Part shown: piece by piece, positions 37,905 through 47,819 of the stretch
Numbering within the stretch: position 1 is the first letter of the stretch
How the letters are laid out: the number at the start of each line of letters is the position of its first letter
Assembly: GCF_004339095.1 (NCBI RefSeq)
Contig: NZ_SMGQ01000012.1
Coordinates: forward strand, 1-64,000
DNA length: 64,000 nucleotides
Reading direction: 5' to 3'
From: Natranaerovirga hydrolytica
Lineage (GTDB): Bacteria; Bacillota; Clostridia; Lachnospirales; DSM-24629
Translations under genes and position numbers: made by a program
Notes under the pieces: generated by a model
Seen by the model: the letters and a program-made list of their open reading frames with translations, nothing else
What the model was told of the DNA's origin: nothing
The model's database searches: none

Positions 37905-39752
37905 ATGTACAAATCGCTATTAACTGAATATGGTATCCCTTGGGTTATAAATCGTTCTCTATATTCAGTAAAGTTAAAAATGATGAGAGCTATGCCAATA
38001 ACGGAGAATTTATTCGAGAAGAAAGTTGAAATAAAACGTATTGATATCTTCCAAGTAGATACTAACAAAATAGAAGTATTCTTAAATGATATTTCTGATG
38101 GAGATAAAAAAGACATAATTCAGATAGCAGATAATGCAATAGAGGGAAAAATCAAAGCATTCTCTTCAATAGAATTGGACTATGGAAGTCCGATTAACTG
38201 GCATATAAATCCAATCACTAAAGTTGAAGTTGATAAAAATATTAAGTGGTATAGGATTCCGGATTTTGACCCAGTTCGAGGAGATATTAAGGCAGTATGG
38301 GAAGCCTCAAGATTTACCCACTTTTTCCATTTTGCACGAGCTTATATGATTACTAAAGATACGAAGTATTATAATGCATTTTCTATACAGATAAGTGATT
38401 GGATTAAGAAGAATCCATATTCGTATGGACCAAATTACAAATGCGGTCAAGAAGCAACCCTAAGAATGATCAATTCATTAATTGCTTACTCGGTATTCAA
38501 AGATTATGGATTAACTACTAAAGAAGATGAAATACACTTAAAGAAACTCATAGAAGGTTGTTATAAGAAGGTTATATCAAACTTCTTCTATGCTCATAAA
38601 TGCATAAAAAATAACCACACCCTTTCAGAGATTACTGGTATGATTATCGGAGCCTGGTGCAGCAATAATAAAATCGCTTTGAAAAGAGCTTATCAATTGA
38701 TGGACAAAGAAATTGAGAACCAATTCATGAATGATGGCGGCTACATTCAATACTCGTTTAATTATCAGAGGTTTGCACTTCAAATAATGGAGTTTGTACT
38801 CAAGATAAGTGAAATCACAGGAGTGAAATTATCTGACCAGAGCAAAGTGTTAATTGAAAAAAGTGTTTTGCAGATGTATCAATTACAGGATGAAACAAGT
38901 GATGTTCCTAACTATGGTTCTAATGATGGTGCGTTAATTTTTCCTGTAACAACATGTAATTATCGTGATTTTAGACCAGTGTTGAATACAGTTCATACTG
39001 TTCTTAAAGGAAAGCGTCTATACGATCAAGGAAATTATGATGAAGAATTGTTGTGGTTTTCTGATAAAAATATTAGAAATATACCATATGCAGGTATACA
39101 GAGGAAATCAGTAAGTTATGGAGATTCTGGTTTCTATTCATTACGACATAACGATGGACACTTGATGATTGTACTGCAAGACTTCAAGACGAGACCGGCT
39201 CAAATGGATCAGATGCATATAGATTTATGGCATAAAGGAGTTAATGTTTTATGCGATAGTGGCACTTACTCTTATGCAACTGATTTAGGGAAACAGTTGG
39301 CTCTAACAGCTGCCCATAATACGGTTAAGATTGGTGATAAAGAACAGATGAAAAAACATGGTCCATTCTTAATATATGATTGGACAAGTGCTACTGACGT
39401 AGAGTTTAATGACAATCATTTTGAAGGAACAATGAAATCAAAGAATGGATACTCCCATACACGGGTTATCAATAAAGACTCTGTTGGATATTCCATTGAA
39501 GATCATGTAGTTAGAGATGTTGAGAATTACAGTGTCCTGTTCCAAACTCCGTGTGAGATTGAAAAAAAAGAACATGGTTTGGATTTGTTTTTCGATAACA
39601 AATTGATCGCAAAGATAATGACCGAGGATGAAATCCACATTGAAAAAAGTTATAGGAGTTTGTATTATCTCAAAAAAGATGCTGTTAACCAGATTACTAT
39701 TATTAGCGAAATCAATAAAGTAAATCGTATGCACATAAAATTAATGAAATAG
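37905..39752 (+). CDS. Heparinase II/III-like protein
   Basis: 615 residues, no signal peptide. The N-terminal two thirds form an alpha/alpha toroid (DFDPVRGDIKAVWEASRFTH, NPYSYGPNYKCGQEATLRM, KNNHTLSEITGM). The C-terminal third is the beta-sandwich with DQMHIDLWHKGVNVLCDSGT and AHNTVKIGD. This is the heparinase II/III-like family of uronate-cleaving lyases, often found in capsule loci without an export signal. Its partner WecC makes a uronic acid sugar. Whether it trims, edits or processes the polymer, or acts as a transferase, is unknown. Confidence 0.83.
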   Translation: MYKSLLTEYGIPWVINRSLYSVKLKMMRAMPITENLFEKKVEIKRIDIFQVDTNKIEVFLNDISDGDKKDIIQIADNAIEGKIKAFSSIELDYGSPINWHINPITKVEVDKNIKWYRIPDFDPVRGDIKAVWEASRFTHFFHFARAYMITKDTKYYNAFSIQISDWIKKNPYSYGPNYKCGQEATLRMINSLIAYSVFKDYGLTTKEDEIHLKKLIEGCYKKVISNFFYAHKCIKNNHTLSEITGMIIGAWCSNNKIALKRAYQLMDKEIENQFMNDGGYIQYSFNYQRFALQIMEFVLKISEITGVKLSDQSKVLIEKSVLQMYQLQDETSDVPNYGSNDGALIFPVTTCNYRDFRPVLNTVHTVLKGKRLYDQGNYDEELLWFSDKNIRNIPYAGIQRKSVSYGDSGFYSLRHNDGHLMIVLQDFKTRPAQMDQMHIDLWHKGVNVLCDSGTYSYATDLGKQLALTAAHNTVKIGDKEQMKKHGPFLIYDWTSATDVEFNDNHFEGTMKSKNGYSHTRVINKDSVGYSIEDHVVRDVENYSVLFQTPCEIEKKEHGLDLFFDNKLIAKIMTEDEIHIEKSYRSLYYLKKDAVNQITIISEINKVNRMHIKLMK

Positions 39753-39770
39753 AAAAGGAAGGTATGAAAA

Positions 39771-40991
39771 ATGATTAATGTAATTGGACTTGGCTATATT
39801 GGACTTCCCACAGCTTTAATGTTCGCAAAGAGTGGGATCGAAGTAATTGGTACAGATTTAAATGATAAGCTAGTAGATTCACTTTCTAAAGGAAAGCTTA
39901 CATTTGAAGAGAACGGATTAGAAGATCTGTTTATTGCTGCTGTTGAATCCGGTATCAAATTCACGACGGAGTATCAAAAAACTGATACTTACATAGTGGC
40001 TGTTCCTACGCCTTATATAAATTCAAGTAAGAAACTGGATCCCAAATATGTGATAGCAGCAGTTAATAGAGTTCTAGATGTTTGTGAAAAAGGTGCGGTG
40101 ATAATAGTTGAATCAACGATTTCGCCCGGTTCTATTGATAAATATGTAAGACCTGAAATTGAAAGAAAAGGATTTGCTATTGGTAAAGATGTACACCTTG
40201 TCCATGCTCCTGAAAGAATCATTCCAGGAAATATGATTTATGAACTTGAACATAATTCAAGGACTGTTGGTGCAGATGATCCAACAATAGGTGAAAAAGT
40301 TAAGGAATTATATTCAAGTTTCTGTAAGTCAGAAATCGTAGTAACAGATATTAGATCAGCTGAGATGTCAAAGGTTGTTGAAAATACTTATAGAGACGTC
40401 AATATAGCCTTTGCAAATGAATTAGCAAAGATTTGCAGAGCAGACAATATGGACGTTTACGAAATAATTCGTATCTCAAATAAGCATCCAAGAGTTAATA
40501 TACTTCAGCCAGGGCCTGGCGTTGGTGGTCACTGCATTTCAGTAGATCCTTGGTTCTTAGTTGGGGATTATCCAGACTTAACTAACTTGATACTAACAGC
40601 AAGAAAAATTAACGACTCGATGCCTTCTCATGTTCTTGGTAGAATTAGAGATATCATGAGAGAACATGACATTACAGACATTACTAAGATTGGCATATAT
40701 GGACTTGCATATAAAGAAAATGTAGATGACACAAGAGAAAGTCCAACACTTCAGCTACTAGAGAAAATGGACGAGCATTTAGCTTTTGGTGTAAAGGTAT
40801 ATGACCCATTTATAAAAGAAAGAATGGTTGAACATCAGTTTATGAATTTTGAAGACTTTTTAAATGAAATAGAGATTTTGGTTATTATCACAGCGCATGA
40901 TCACATTAAGAATAACCTTGAGTTAGTGAAAGATAAATTGATTCTTGATACTAAAAATATATGCAGCTTTGAGGGTGTCTATAAACTATAA
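39771..40991 (+). CDS. wecC: UDP-N-acetyl-D-mannosaminuronate dehydrogenase
   Basis: 406 residues, ATG after AAAAGGAAGG. It has an N-terminal Rossmann fold (VIGLGYIGLPTALMFA), VESTISPGS, APERIIPGN and the catalytic Cys in GPGVGGHCISVDPWFL. The C-domain has YGLAYKENVDDTRESPT. The features match WecC more than UDP-glucose dehydrogenase. It oxidises UDP-ManNAc to UDP-ManNAcA. The UDP-GlcNAc 2-epimerase encoded 17 bp downstream supplies its substrate. Confidence 0.9.
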   Translation: MINVIGLGYIGLPTALMFAKSGIEVIGTDLNDKLVDSLSKGKLTFEENGLEDLFIAAVESGIKFTTEYQKTDTYIVAVPTPYINSSKKLDPKYVIAAVNRVLDVCEKGAVIIVESTISPGSIDKYVRPEIERKGFAIGKDVHLVHAPERIIPGNMIYELEHNSRTVGADDPTIGEKVKELYSSFCKSEIVVTDIRSAEMSKVVENTYRDVNIAFANELAKICRADNMDVYEIIRISNKHPRVNILQPGPGVGGHCISVDPWFLVGDYPDLTNLILTARKINDSMPSHVLGRIRDIMREHDITDITKIGIYGLAYKENVDDTRESPTLQLLEKMDEHLAFGVKVYDPFIKERMVEHQFMNFEDFLNEIEILVIITAHDHIKNNLELVKDKLILDTKNICSFEGVYKL

Positions 40992-41008
40992 GTTAGGATT
41001 TGATTAAA

Positions 41009-42106
41009 ATGAAAAAAGTAATGGTGGTCTTTGGTACCAGACCCGAAGCAATAAAGATGTGCCCTTTGGTTAAAGAACTAAAAACAAGAGAAAAATTAAA
41101 TACGATTGTTTGTGTAACAGGTCAACATAGAGAAATGTTAGATCAAGTACTCACGGCTTTTGATGTAGTACCTGACTATGATCTATCTATCATGAAGGCG
41201 AAACAGACTCTGTTTGATGTTACAATCAATATTCTCGAGAAAATGAAGGCGATTCTTGAAGAAGTTAAACCAGATGTTGTTTTGGTTCATGGAGATACAT
41301 CGACAACCTTTGTAACGGCGCTGGCTTGTTTTTACCTTCAGATTCCGGTTGGACATGTAGAGGCAGGACTGAGAACATACAACATCTATTCTCCATATCC
41401 AGAAGAGTTCAATAGACAAGCAGTTGGCATTGTATCAAATTTTAACTTTGCACCAACTGAAATGTCGAAAGAGAATCTTCTTAACGAAGGTAAGCGTCTT
41501 GAAACTATTCATGTGACGGGTAACACTGCAATCGATGCACTTAAGACGACAGTTCGTGATGATTATAGTCATGAACATTTAGAGTGGGCATCAGATAGCA
41601 GACTTATTATGATTACTGCCCATAGAAGAGAGAACCTTGGCGAACCAATGCGAAATATGTTTAGGGCAATCAAACGTATCATCGATGAAACTTCCGATAT
41701 AAAAGCAATCTATCCTATCCATATGAATCCTGTTGTAAGAGAAGCTGCTCAAGAAATACTTGGCGATACAGATAGAATTCGAATTATTGAACCACTTGAA
41801 GTATTAGATTTCCATAACTTCTTATCCAGATCTCACCTTATATTAACTGATAGTGGTGGAATTCAGGAAGAAGCACCAAGTTTGGGCAAACCGGTTCTTG
41901 TTATGAGAGATACCACAGAGAGACCAGAAGGTATTGCTGCTGGAACTCTTAAGTTAGTTGGAACAGATGAAGAAGTTATATATAATACGTTTAAGCAACT
42001 TTTGGAAGAACAGAATGAGTACGACAAAATGAGCAAAGCTAGCAATCCATATGGAGATGGCTTTGCAAGCAAGAGAATTGCTGACATTTTGGAAAAATAC
42101 ATCTAA
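41009..42106 (+). CDS. wecB: UDP-N-acetylglucosamine 2-epimerase (non-hydrolysing)
   Basis: About 365 residues. The ATG at 41009 lies 10 bases after TAGGA; the TTG at 41000 is too close to that site. Signatures are VFGTRPEAIKMCPLV, VTGQHREMLDQ, VLVHGDTSTT, HVEAGLRTYN and DSGGIQEEAPSLGKPV. It converts UDP-GlcNAc to UDP-ManNAc for the adjacent WecC. It is clearly paralogous to the enzyme at 16584 but differs along its length, so it is an independent copy dedicated to the polysaccharide locus. Confidence 0.92.
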   Translation: MKKVMVVFGTRPEAIKMCPLVKELKTREKLNTIVCVTGQHREMLDQVLTAFDVVPDYDLSIMKAKQTLFDVTINILEKMKAILEEVKPDVVLVHGDTSTTFVTALACFYLQIPVGHVEAGLRTYNIYSPYPEEFNRQAVGIVSNFNFAPTEMSKENLLNEGKRLETIHVTGNTAIDALKTTVRDDYSHEHLEWASDSRLIMITAHRRENLGEPMRNMFRAIKRIIDETSDIKAIYPIHMNPVVREAAQEILGDTDRIRIIEPLEVLDFHNFLSRSHLILTDSGGIQEEAPSLGKPVLVMRDTTERPEGIAAGTLKLVGTDEEVIYNTFKQLLEEQNEYDKMSKASNPYGDGFASKRIADILEKYI

Positions 42107-42150
42107 TATTTATTTTCGAAAGAAAATTTGATTAGTAAGGATGAACAATT

Positions 42151-43224
42151 ATGAAATGTATAAAAGGTTATCAACCTCTACTTATAAACAATAAAGAAAT
42201 CTTATTATATAGAAAAGGTGCAATTTATTCTTATGATAAGACAACTTCTAAAATTTCTAAGACTTTGCATCATAATAATAGTTTCGTAAAAAAACTTAAA
42301 GAATCAAATAGATTATTTTCAAGATTGTTTAGAACTAATATTCGCACTTCCATTATGGTAAATGATAGAGAAATGTTGTTTGTTAAAGATAAAGCTTTGT
42401 ATTTAGCTTCGTTCACTAATGAGAATATAACTAAAATTTGTAATTTCAGAGAAGGATTCACTAATCCATTGAATATTTGCGCTCCATTAGACAACAGTAA
42501 ATTGGTAGCGATCTTTGGTGATTATGGAGATAATCCTAAAAGAGAAAAAGTAAATATTTATGGGGTATTTAATGATTACACTGTGAAGAAACTGTTTTCT
42601 TTTCCTGAGAATTCTATTCGACATGTACATAATATTATAAGAGATAGTATTAATAACCGCTATTATGTTTTAACTGGAGATAATGAAAAAGATGCAGGAA
42701 TATATATCATTGACCATACATTCAGTAACATAAAACCAATTCTTGTAGGAAGTCAGAAGTTTAGAGCTGTATGTGGATTCGTAACAGAAAGAGGATTGAT
42801 TTATGCTACGGATTCCGTTACTGAACAAAATTATATTTATTTATTGAAATGGGATAACCAAACACCAGAGATTGAGGTTATATCTAAAATAAATGGATCT
42901 TGTATTTATGCGACTCAAAATAAACAGGGATACTTTTTCTCAACAACTGTAGAGTCTGAAGAAAGTAAAGGTAATAAATTCATGGGCCTTTTATCTGTGA
43001 AAAGAGGTACAGGGATACTCTCGGATGAAGTACACTTGATTTTAGTGAAGGAAGACCTTAGTGTAATAACATTTGATGTATATCAAAAAGATAAATTACC
43101 ATACAAATTATTTCAATATGGTTCAATACAGTTCCCTAAAGGGCAAGAAGACCAAGAATCGTTAGTTGCGTATCCTTGTTCTGTGAAAGAAAGAGAAGGA
43201 AATACAGTGATGTATGACATATAG
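42151..43224 (+). CDS. Beta-propeller-like hypothetical protein of the polysaccharide locus
   Basis: 357 residues, no signal peptide or membrane segment. It is mostly beta strand with recurring blade-like turns (for example YYVLTGDNEKDAGIYII, and GLIYATDSVTEQNYIYLL). That suggests a propeller, but no specific family is recognised. It lies between the epimerase and ATP-grasp genes with short spacers on both sides, so it is part of the operon. Similar unannotated propellers occur in glycan loci and might bind or modify sugar. The function is not shown by the sequence. Confidence 0.65.
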   Translation: MKCIKGYQPLLINNKEILLYRKGAIYSYDKTTSKISKTLHHNNSFVKKLKESNRLFSRLFRTNIRTSIMVNDREMLFVKDKALYLASFTNENITKICNFREGFTNPLNICAPLDNSKLVAIFGDYGDNPKREKVNIYGVFNDYTVKKLFSFPENSIRHVHNIIRDSINNRYYVLTGDNEKDAGIYIIDHTFSNIKPILVGSQKFRAVCGFVTERGLIYATDSVTEQNYIYLLKWDNQTPEIEVISKINGSCIYATQNKQGYFFSTTVESEESKGNKFMGLLSVKRGTGILSDEVHLILVKEDLSVITFDVYQKDKLPYKLFQYGSIQFPKGQEDQESLVAYPCSVKEREGNTVMYDI

Positions 43225-43262
43225 ATTTATCCCGGTTATTGTAAAAAGAGAGGGGGTTTAGT

Positions 43263-44411
43263 ATGAAAGTAGCAGTTTTATTTGGAATGGGACCATCGGG
43301 GCTTTTCATTGCACGACAATTGAGTAAGTTAAATTTTCGAATAATTGGAGTTGGTAGAAAAGACGATATAGGGCTTTATTCAAAATATGTGGAATCTTAT
43401 ATTGCAGAATCCGATAAAGAGGTCATGGAAATAGTTGAAAAGGTGGTATCTGAATATTCTAATAGACCATATGGTATTATTTGTAGTGATCAATATTTGA
43501 CTATGATCCTAGAAAATTGTTCAGAAATATTCGACCTGTTAGATTTTAGAAAGCAAGATAAAGACCTATTTCAAATAATAAATAGCAAATCTAAAGTAGA
43601 TGAATTATGCAAAAATTTTAACTTTAATACTCCTCGAGTCTATAAATACTCTAATATCTCGAATAACAAAGATGTTCAATTTCCTCTTGTTTTTAAAATG
43701 GACTCAAAGCAAATAAGTTCAAAAAGTAATCCAATTGGTAAGATTAAAGTTGTTAATAATTTTGAGGAGTTACAGAGTTTGATATCTAATATTAATTCTG
43801 TTGGAATAGCTGATAATGAAATAGTTGTTCAGCAATTCATAGAAGGAGATAACAGGAATCAATTTAGTTTTGGAGGTTACTTTAACGCTGGTGTAGAGGT
43901 TGCGGGAATTATTGTTAATCAAGTTAGACAATATCCACAAGGGGTATCGAGTTTAGTTTTTGAGACTCAAGATACTAAAAAAATAGAAATACTACGTGAA
44001 AATGCTAATAATTTTGCGAGAGAGATAAGCTATTCTGGATTTCTGGAAATGGAATATAAATTTTCGAATACTGATCAAGTATATTTAATGGATATTAATC
44101 CAAGGCCATGGGGATGGATAAGTATTTTAGGAGTCAAATACCCGAAATTTCATGAACTATTAGATGCAGATATACCAACAGAAATTTTCAGGAATGATGA
44201 TCTATGTATGTGGAAAAGCCCGTTAAGAAATCTAGTAGGGTATTTCAAAAATAATCAGAATGTGAAAGACCTTAAATCGATAAATTTTAATAATAAGTTT
44301 ATGAAACAAAACAAAGCATATGACATTTATAATACCAATGATTTAAGACCATCACTAGCAATTTTTATTATTGCAATTAAAAAGATCTTTAATAAAGGTG
44401 GGCAAAAATAA
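43263..44411 (+). CDS. ATP-grasp ligase
   Basis: 382 residues, ATG after GAGAGGGGG. An N-terminal pre-ATP-grasp Rossmann-like domain (VAVLFGMGPSGLFIARQL) is followed by an ATP-grasp fold: FPLVFKMDSK for the nucleotide Lys, VVQQFIEGDNRNQFSFGG, and the metal site in YLMDINPRPWGW. Such enzymes join a carboxylate to an amine or other nucleophile. A plausible job is amidation of a uronic acid or attachment of an amino acid to the glycan, given the ManNAcA pathway and the adjacent GNAT gene. The substrate is not shown. Confidence 0.83.
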   Translation: MKVAVLFGMGPSGLFIARQLSKLNFRIIGVGRKDDIGLYSKYVESYIAESDKEVMEIVEKVVSEYSNRPYGIICSDQYLTMILENCSEIFDLLDFRKQDKDLFQIINSKSKVDELCKNFNFNTPRVYKYSNISNNKDVQFPLVFKMDSKQISSKSNPIGKIKVVNNFEELQSLISNINSVGIADNEIVVQQFIEGDNRNQFSFGGYFNAGVEVAGIIVNQVRQYPQGVSSLVFETQDTKKIEILRENANNFAREISYSGFLEMEYKFSNTDQVYLMDINPRPWGWISILGVKYPKFHELLDADIPTEIFRNDDLCMWKSPLRNLVGYFKNNQNVKDLKSINFNNKFMKQNKAYDIYNTNDLRPSLAIFIIAIKKIFNKGGQK

Positions 44412-44413
44412 TA

Positions 44414-45067
44414 ATGAGAAAATTAAAAGCTTACCTAAGTGATAATGGAATAGGAAAAACCTTAAACAGAATTTTTTATAGGATTAGTATTATGATTGGA
44501 TTACGTAAGTCTAAGACATATATATTAAAAGTTGATTTTCAAAATTATCAAGCTAACGAATCAAATCTTCCTAAATATGATGTTGAACTTTTAGTGGATG
44601 AATTTCTAGATCAATTTAAAAAGGTTAAGTACTATGACTTTTTAAATGCTGATGAACTTGCTAATTCGAAAAATTCTGGAGCTTTATTGGCTATGGACAG
44701 TGAGATGATAATTGGATTCATTTGTTTTCATAGAGATGTAAATCATACTATTCACTCTTTAGGGCATTGGAATCTTGAAAAAAATGAAGTTTGGATTGGA
44801 CCAACATATGTAAAGAAAGAATACCGGAACAAAAAGGTTCATAAATTAATTTTGTCTAAAGCTATTAAAATGTTTAGTAAAGATAATGTCAAAACTTGCT
44901 ATACAGGGATAAATAAGAATAATGCACCATCATTACGTAGTTTTCAAAATGTTGGATTTGAAATAGCTGGTGAGGTTTCTGTTAGAAAAGTTTTTAATAA
45001 AATTGTATCAATAAGTGTTAAAAATTTAAGAGACGATATTAGTATAATGGACAAATTTAATGTTTAA
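44414..45067 (+). CDS. GNAT-family N-acetyltransferase
   Basis: 217 residues, starting 2 bp after the ATP-grasp gene, so coupled with it. The C-terminal half shows the GNAT core: WIGPTYVKKEYRNKKVHKLIL for the acetyl-CoA loop region, then YTGINKNNAPSLRSFQNVGFE. It probably acylates an amino group of a sugar or of an amino acid attached to the glycan. A 144-bp stretch follows before the next start and holds no recognisable gene. Confidence 0.78.
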   Translation: MRKLKAYLSDNGIGKTLNRIFYRISIMIGLRKSKTYILKVDFQNYQANESNLPKYDVELLVDEFLDQFKKVKYYDFLNADELANSKNSGALLAMDSEMIIGFICFHRDVNHTIHSLGHWNLEKNEVWIGPTYVKKEYRNKKVHKLILSKAIKMFSKDNVKTCYTGINKNNAPSLRSFQNVGFEIAGEVSVRKVFNKIVSISVKNLRDDISIMDKFNV

Positions 45068-45211
45068 ATATTGAAGCAAAATTACAAGTGCATTTGAGCT
45101 TGTTGACATACCGGATAGAAGAACATTACACTAAAGAAAAACAGATGCTAGTTTGAAATTTAACAAACTTTTTAAATGATAAAGTCAATCATAGATTATC
45201 GGAGTGAGAAT

Positions 45212-46357
45212 ATGAAAATTGCTTATTTGTTATCGCATGTACCAGGACCAAGATTTTACAAGAAAATTAAAAAAGCTAAAGAAACATTTGAGGTTTCTGT
45301 AATTTTCAGAAATAGAAAAGCAGAAAACTTCCAGACATTTTTTAGAGATAATGATATTAATAAATATGAATTGATGAGTGGGGATAATCAATCACAATGG
45401 TTAAGAGTCAATATATATTTATCATTTTATAAAAAATCAATAGCTAAATTGAAAGAAATAAGTCCGGATATTATTCATTGTGGAAACTTAGACATGCTTT
45501 TTTTGACGTATATGTACAAAAGAAAGTATGATGATAGTGTAAAGATCGTATATGAAATTGGCGATCTGAATAAAAGAACATTCAATAACTCTAAAAGAAT
45601 AGATAAGTATGCAGTAAAAAAAGGGTTAATTTTTTTAGAGAAGAAACTCTTTAATTCTGTTGATCAGCTAATAATTTCTTCTCAGCATTTTTGGGACGAT
45701 TATTATCGTGATTTTGTATCTGCTGAGAAGACCTTTTTATTTCCAAATGCGCCAGAGAAAACAATATTCGACAATGTTAAAGAGATAAAAAAAGAATCTG
45801 TTACTATCGGGTTTGTTGGTCGCATTAGGTATCACAAACAATTAAACATGTTGATAGATGCTGTAGCAAAAATTAATCAGCAAAGCAATAAGCATATATT
45901 TAATGTTTTAATTGCAGGAGAAGGACCAGAAAGTGATATTGTTAAAGAGTATGCTAAGGATTTCGACTTTGTAACGATGTATGGACCCTATAACTATGAT
46001 GAAGAGATTGCTGAAATATACAGCATGATAGATATTGTATACAGTGTGTATGACGCATCAATTCAGAATGTAAAAGTAGCAATACCCAACAGATTATATG
46101 AAGCGATTGTTGCAATGAGACCTATAATAGTAGCAAAGGATACTAAGTTAGGTGAATTTGTAGAGAAAAATCAGATAGGATTTGCTGTTAGTAGTAGATT
46201 AGGTAGTACTGAACTATTTGATTTATTAAATCGTGTCTATCTCAATACAGATGCTATGATTGATATAAAACAAAAATGCAATTTGATTAAAAATAACTAT
46301 TATATTGAATCATATCAGGCAAGTTTAATTGATATGTATAAAAAAACCCTGCAATAA
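45212..46357 (+). CDS. Glycosyltransferase (GT-B fold, family 1/4)
   Basis: About 381 residues. The ATG at 45212 lies 3-4 bases after CGGAGTGAG and gives the usual start KIAYLLSHVPGPRF; the frame from 45176 has no ribosome site. The C-domain has IGFVGRIRYHKQLNML, VLIAGEGPES and PNRLYEAIVAMRPIIV, the nucleotide-sugar site. It is an inverting or retaining GT-B enzyme of unknown sugar specificity that extends the repeat unit. Confidence 0.83.
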   Translation: MKIAYLLSHVPGPRFYKKIKKAKETFEVSVIFRNRKAENFQTFFRDNDINKYELMSGDNQSQWLRVNIYLSFYKKSIAKLKEISPDIIHCGNLDMLFLTYMYKRKYDDSVKIVYEIGDLNKRTFNNSKRIDKYAVKKGLIFLEKKLFNSVDQLIISSQHFWDDYYRDFVSAEKTFLFPNAPEKTIFDNVKEIKKESVTIGFVGRIRYHKQLNMLIDAVAKINQQSNKHIFNVLIAGEGPESDIVKEYAKDFDFVTMYGPYNYDEEIAEIYSMIDIVYSVYDASIQNVKVAIPNRLYEAIVAMRPIIVAKDTKLGEFVEKNQIGFAVSSRLGSTELFDLLNRVYLNTDAMIDIKQKCNLIKNNYYIESYQASLIDMYKKTLQ

Positions 46358-46382
46358 ATTCATATCGAGGGGAGGTGAGTGA

Positions 46383-47819
46383 ATGAAGAAAATAATGATT
46401 GCAATTGTAATGATCATTACGATGCTAATATCGAGTTTGGCGATACTTAACATTACATCTATAGAAAGTTTGGTCTTTCCTTATATATTAACTCTGATTG
46501 TAGTAGGTGTTTACACATTCAAGAGCATAAAATTTTTCTCGCCGAGTTTTTTCTTTGTACTATTTTTTGTAATGCTTTTTTTTGTGCAGCCAATACTAAA
46601 ATATGCATTTGATCTCCCACTACTCCAATTTGATATATCGACACATAAAACATATGGATTGATTACCATTAATGGATTTATAACGTTTTTACTTGGCCAT
46701 CATATAGTTCAGAACAATAGTAAAAATGAAATACGGAATATGCTAGGAGAATTTAGCGATCGGAGACATTCAAAAATTATTTTTATACTAACAGCAATAA
46801 TTACTCTTGTAATTTCACTGGCTTTGTTGAAAGTAGGTCCGACGAATATATTGAAACTTGGTAGAGTTGATTTGAAACTTAGCAGGGGAATTAGTTATCT
46901 CCTATTAACATACAGTACACATCTTGTTTCATTCCTTATTTTTCTAATTTTTATAAGCAAGAAAAAAGTACGAAGATTTAATATTTTTATTTGGGTTATA
47001 TTCTTTATAATTGTTGAAATCTTATATTTTTTATTGTTTAGAACTAGAAGTCACATGGTTCAACATTTTATGTCTGCTGTAGTTGCAATTTTTTATCGAT
47101 ATTGCTATACAGATGAAAAAGTATTTATCCTTCCAAGCTCAAGAAAGCGAAACAAAAAAAGTTCAATGTTGATAATCATGATAATACTAGCTATAACTGT
47201 AATTACAATGCGTTTTCTGAGAGGTAGCTTTGAACCGGGAATGTCTATCAGTGATTTTAACTTTAATTTTAGATTATTTCTGACGTTGTCTGTTCAATCT
47301 GGAGATCTTGGGTATGCAGGTGTAGTGATGGAATTAATTGAGTTATTCCCGAATTCATTTGATTTTTTAAATGGACAATCATACTATAGATTTTTATTTA
47401 TAGGTATACCAAGATTTATTTGGCCGAATAAACCTCTAAATACTCAGAGAATTATTGGTTCAATACTACAACCAGGCAGTATTACACAAACAATTCCACC
47501 AGGTATTGTTGGAGACACCTATATTAACTTTGGGATTTATGGTTGGATATTGATGCTATTATTTGGTTTGTTTTTTGGATATTTGTCACGTAATATCAAT
47601 AAATTCACTATTGCAATATGGTCAGTAGGAACGGTATGGATATTTCATATGGTTAGAGGCGGATTTACAAATCCTTTAATAATTTTTATTATTCAATTTG
47701 TGATGGTAAAATCATTATTTAATTATCTTATACATGGAAAGGTGATTTATTTATCATATAGGAAACGTATAAATTCGAGTTCATTTAAAATGAACTATTC
47801 AGGAGAGAACAATGAATAA
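46383..47819 (+). CDS. wzy: Oligosaccharide repeat-unit polymerase (Wzy-like)
   Basis: 478 residues with about 10-12 membrane helices and a large polar loop, starting after GGGGAGGTG. The segment SYYRFLFIGIPRFIWPNKP and the following GIVGDTYINFGIYGW are typical of Clostridia O-antigen polymerases. It joins undecaprenyl-linked repeat units on the outer face of the membrane. It overlaps the flippase gene by 8 bp, so the two are translationally coupled. Confidence 0.85.
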   Translation: MKKIMIAIVMIITMLISSLAILNITSIESLVFPYILTLIVVGVYTFKSIKFFSPSFFFVLFFVMLFFVQPILKYAFDLPLLQFDISTHKTYGLITINGFITFLLGHHIVQNNSKNEIRNMLGEFSDRRHSKIIFILTAIITLVISLALLKVGPTNILKLGRVDLKLSRGISYLLLTYSTHLVSFLIFLIFISKKKVRRFNIFIWVIFFIIVEILYFLLFRTRSHMVQHFMSAVVAIFYRYCYTDEKVFILPSSRKRNKKSSMLIIMIILAITVITMRFLRGSFEPGMSISDFNFNFRLFLTLSVQSGDLGYAGVVMELIELFPNSFDFLNGQSYYRFLFIGIPRFIWPNKPLNTQRIIGSILQPGSITQTIPPGIVGDTYINFGIYGWILMLLFGLFFGYLSRNINKFTIAIWSVGTVWIFHMVRGGFTNPLIIFIIQFVMVKSLFNYLIHGKVIYLSYRKRINSSSFKMNYSGENNE

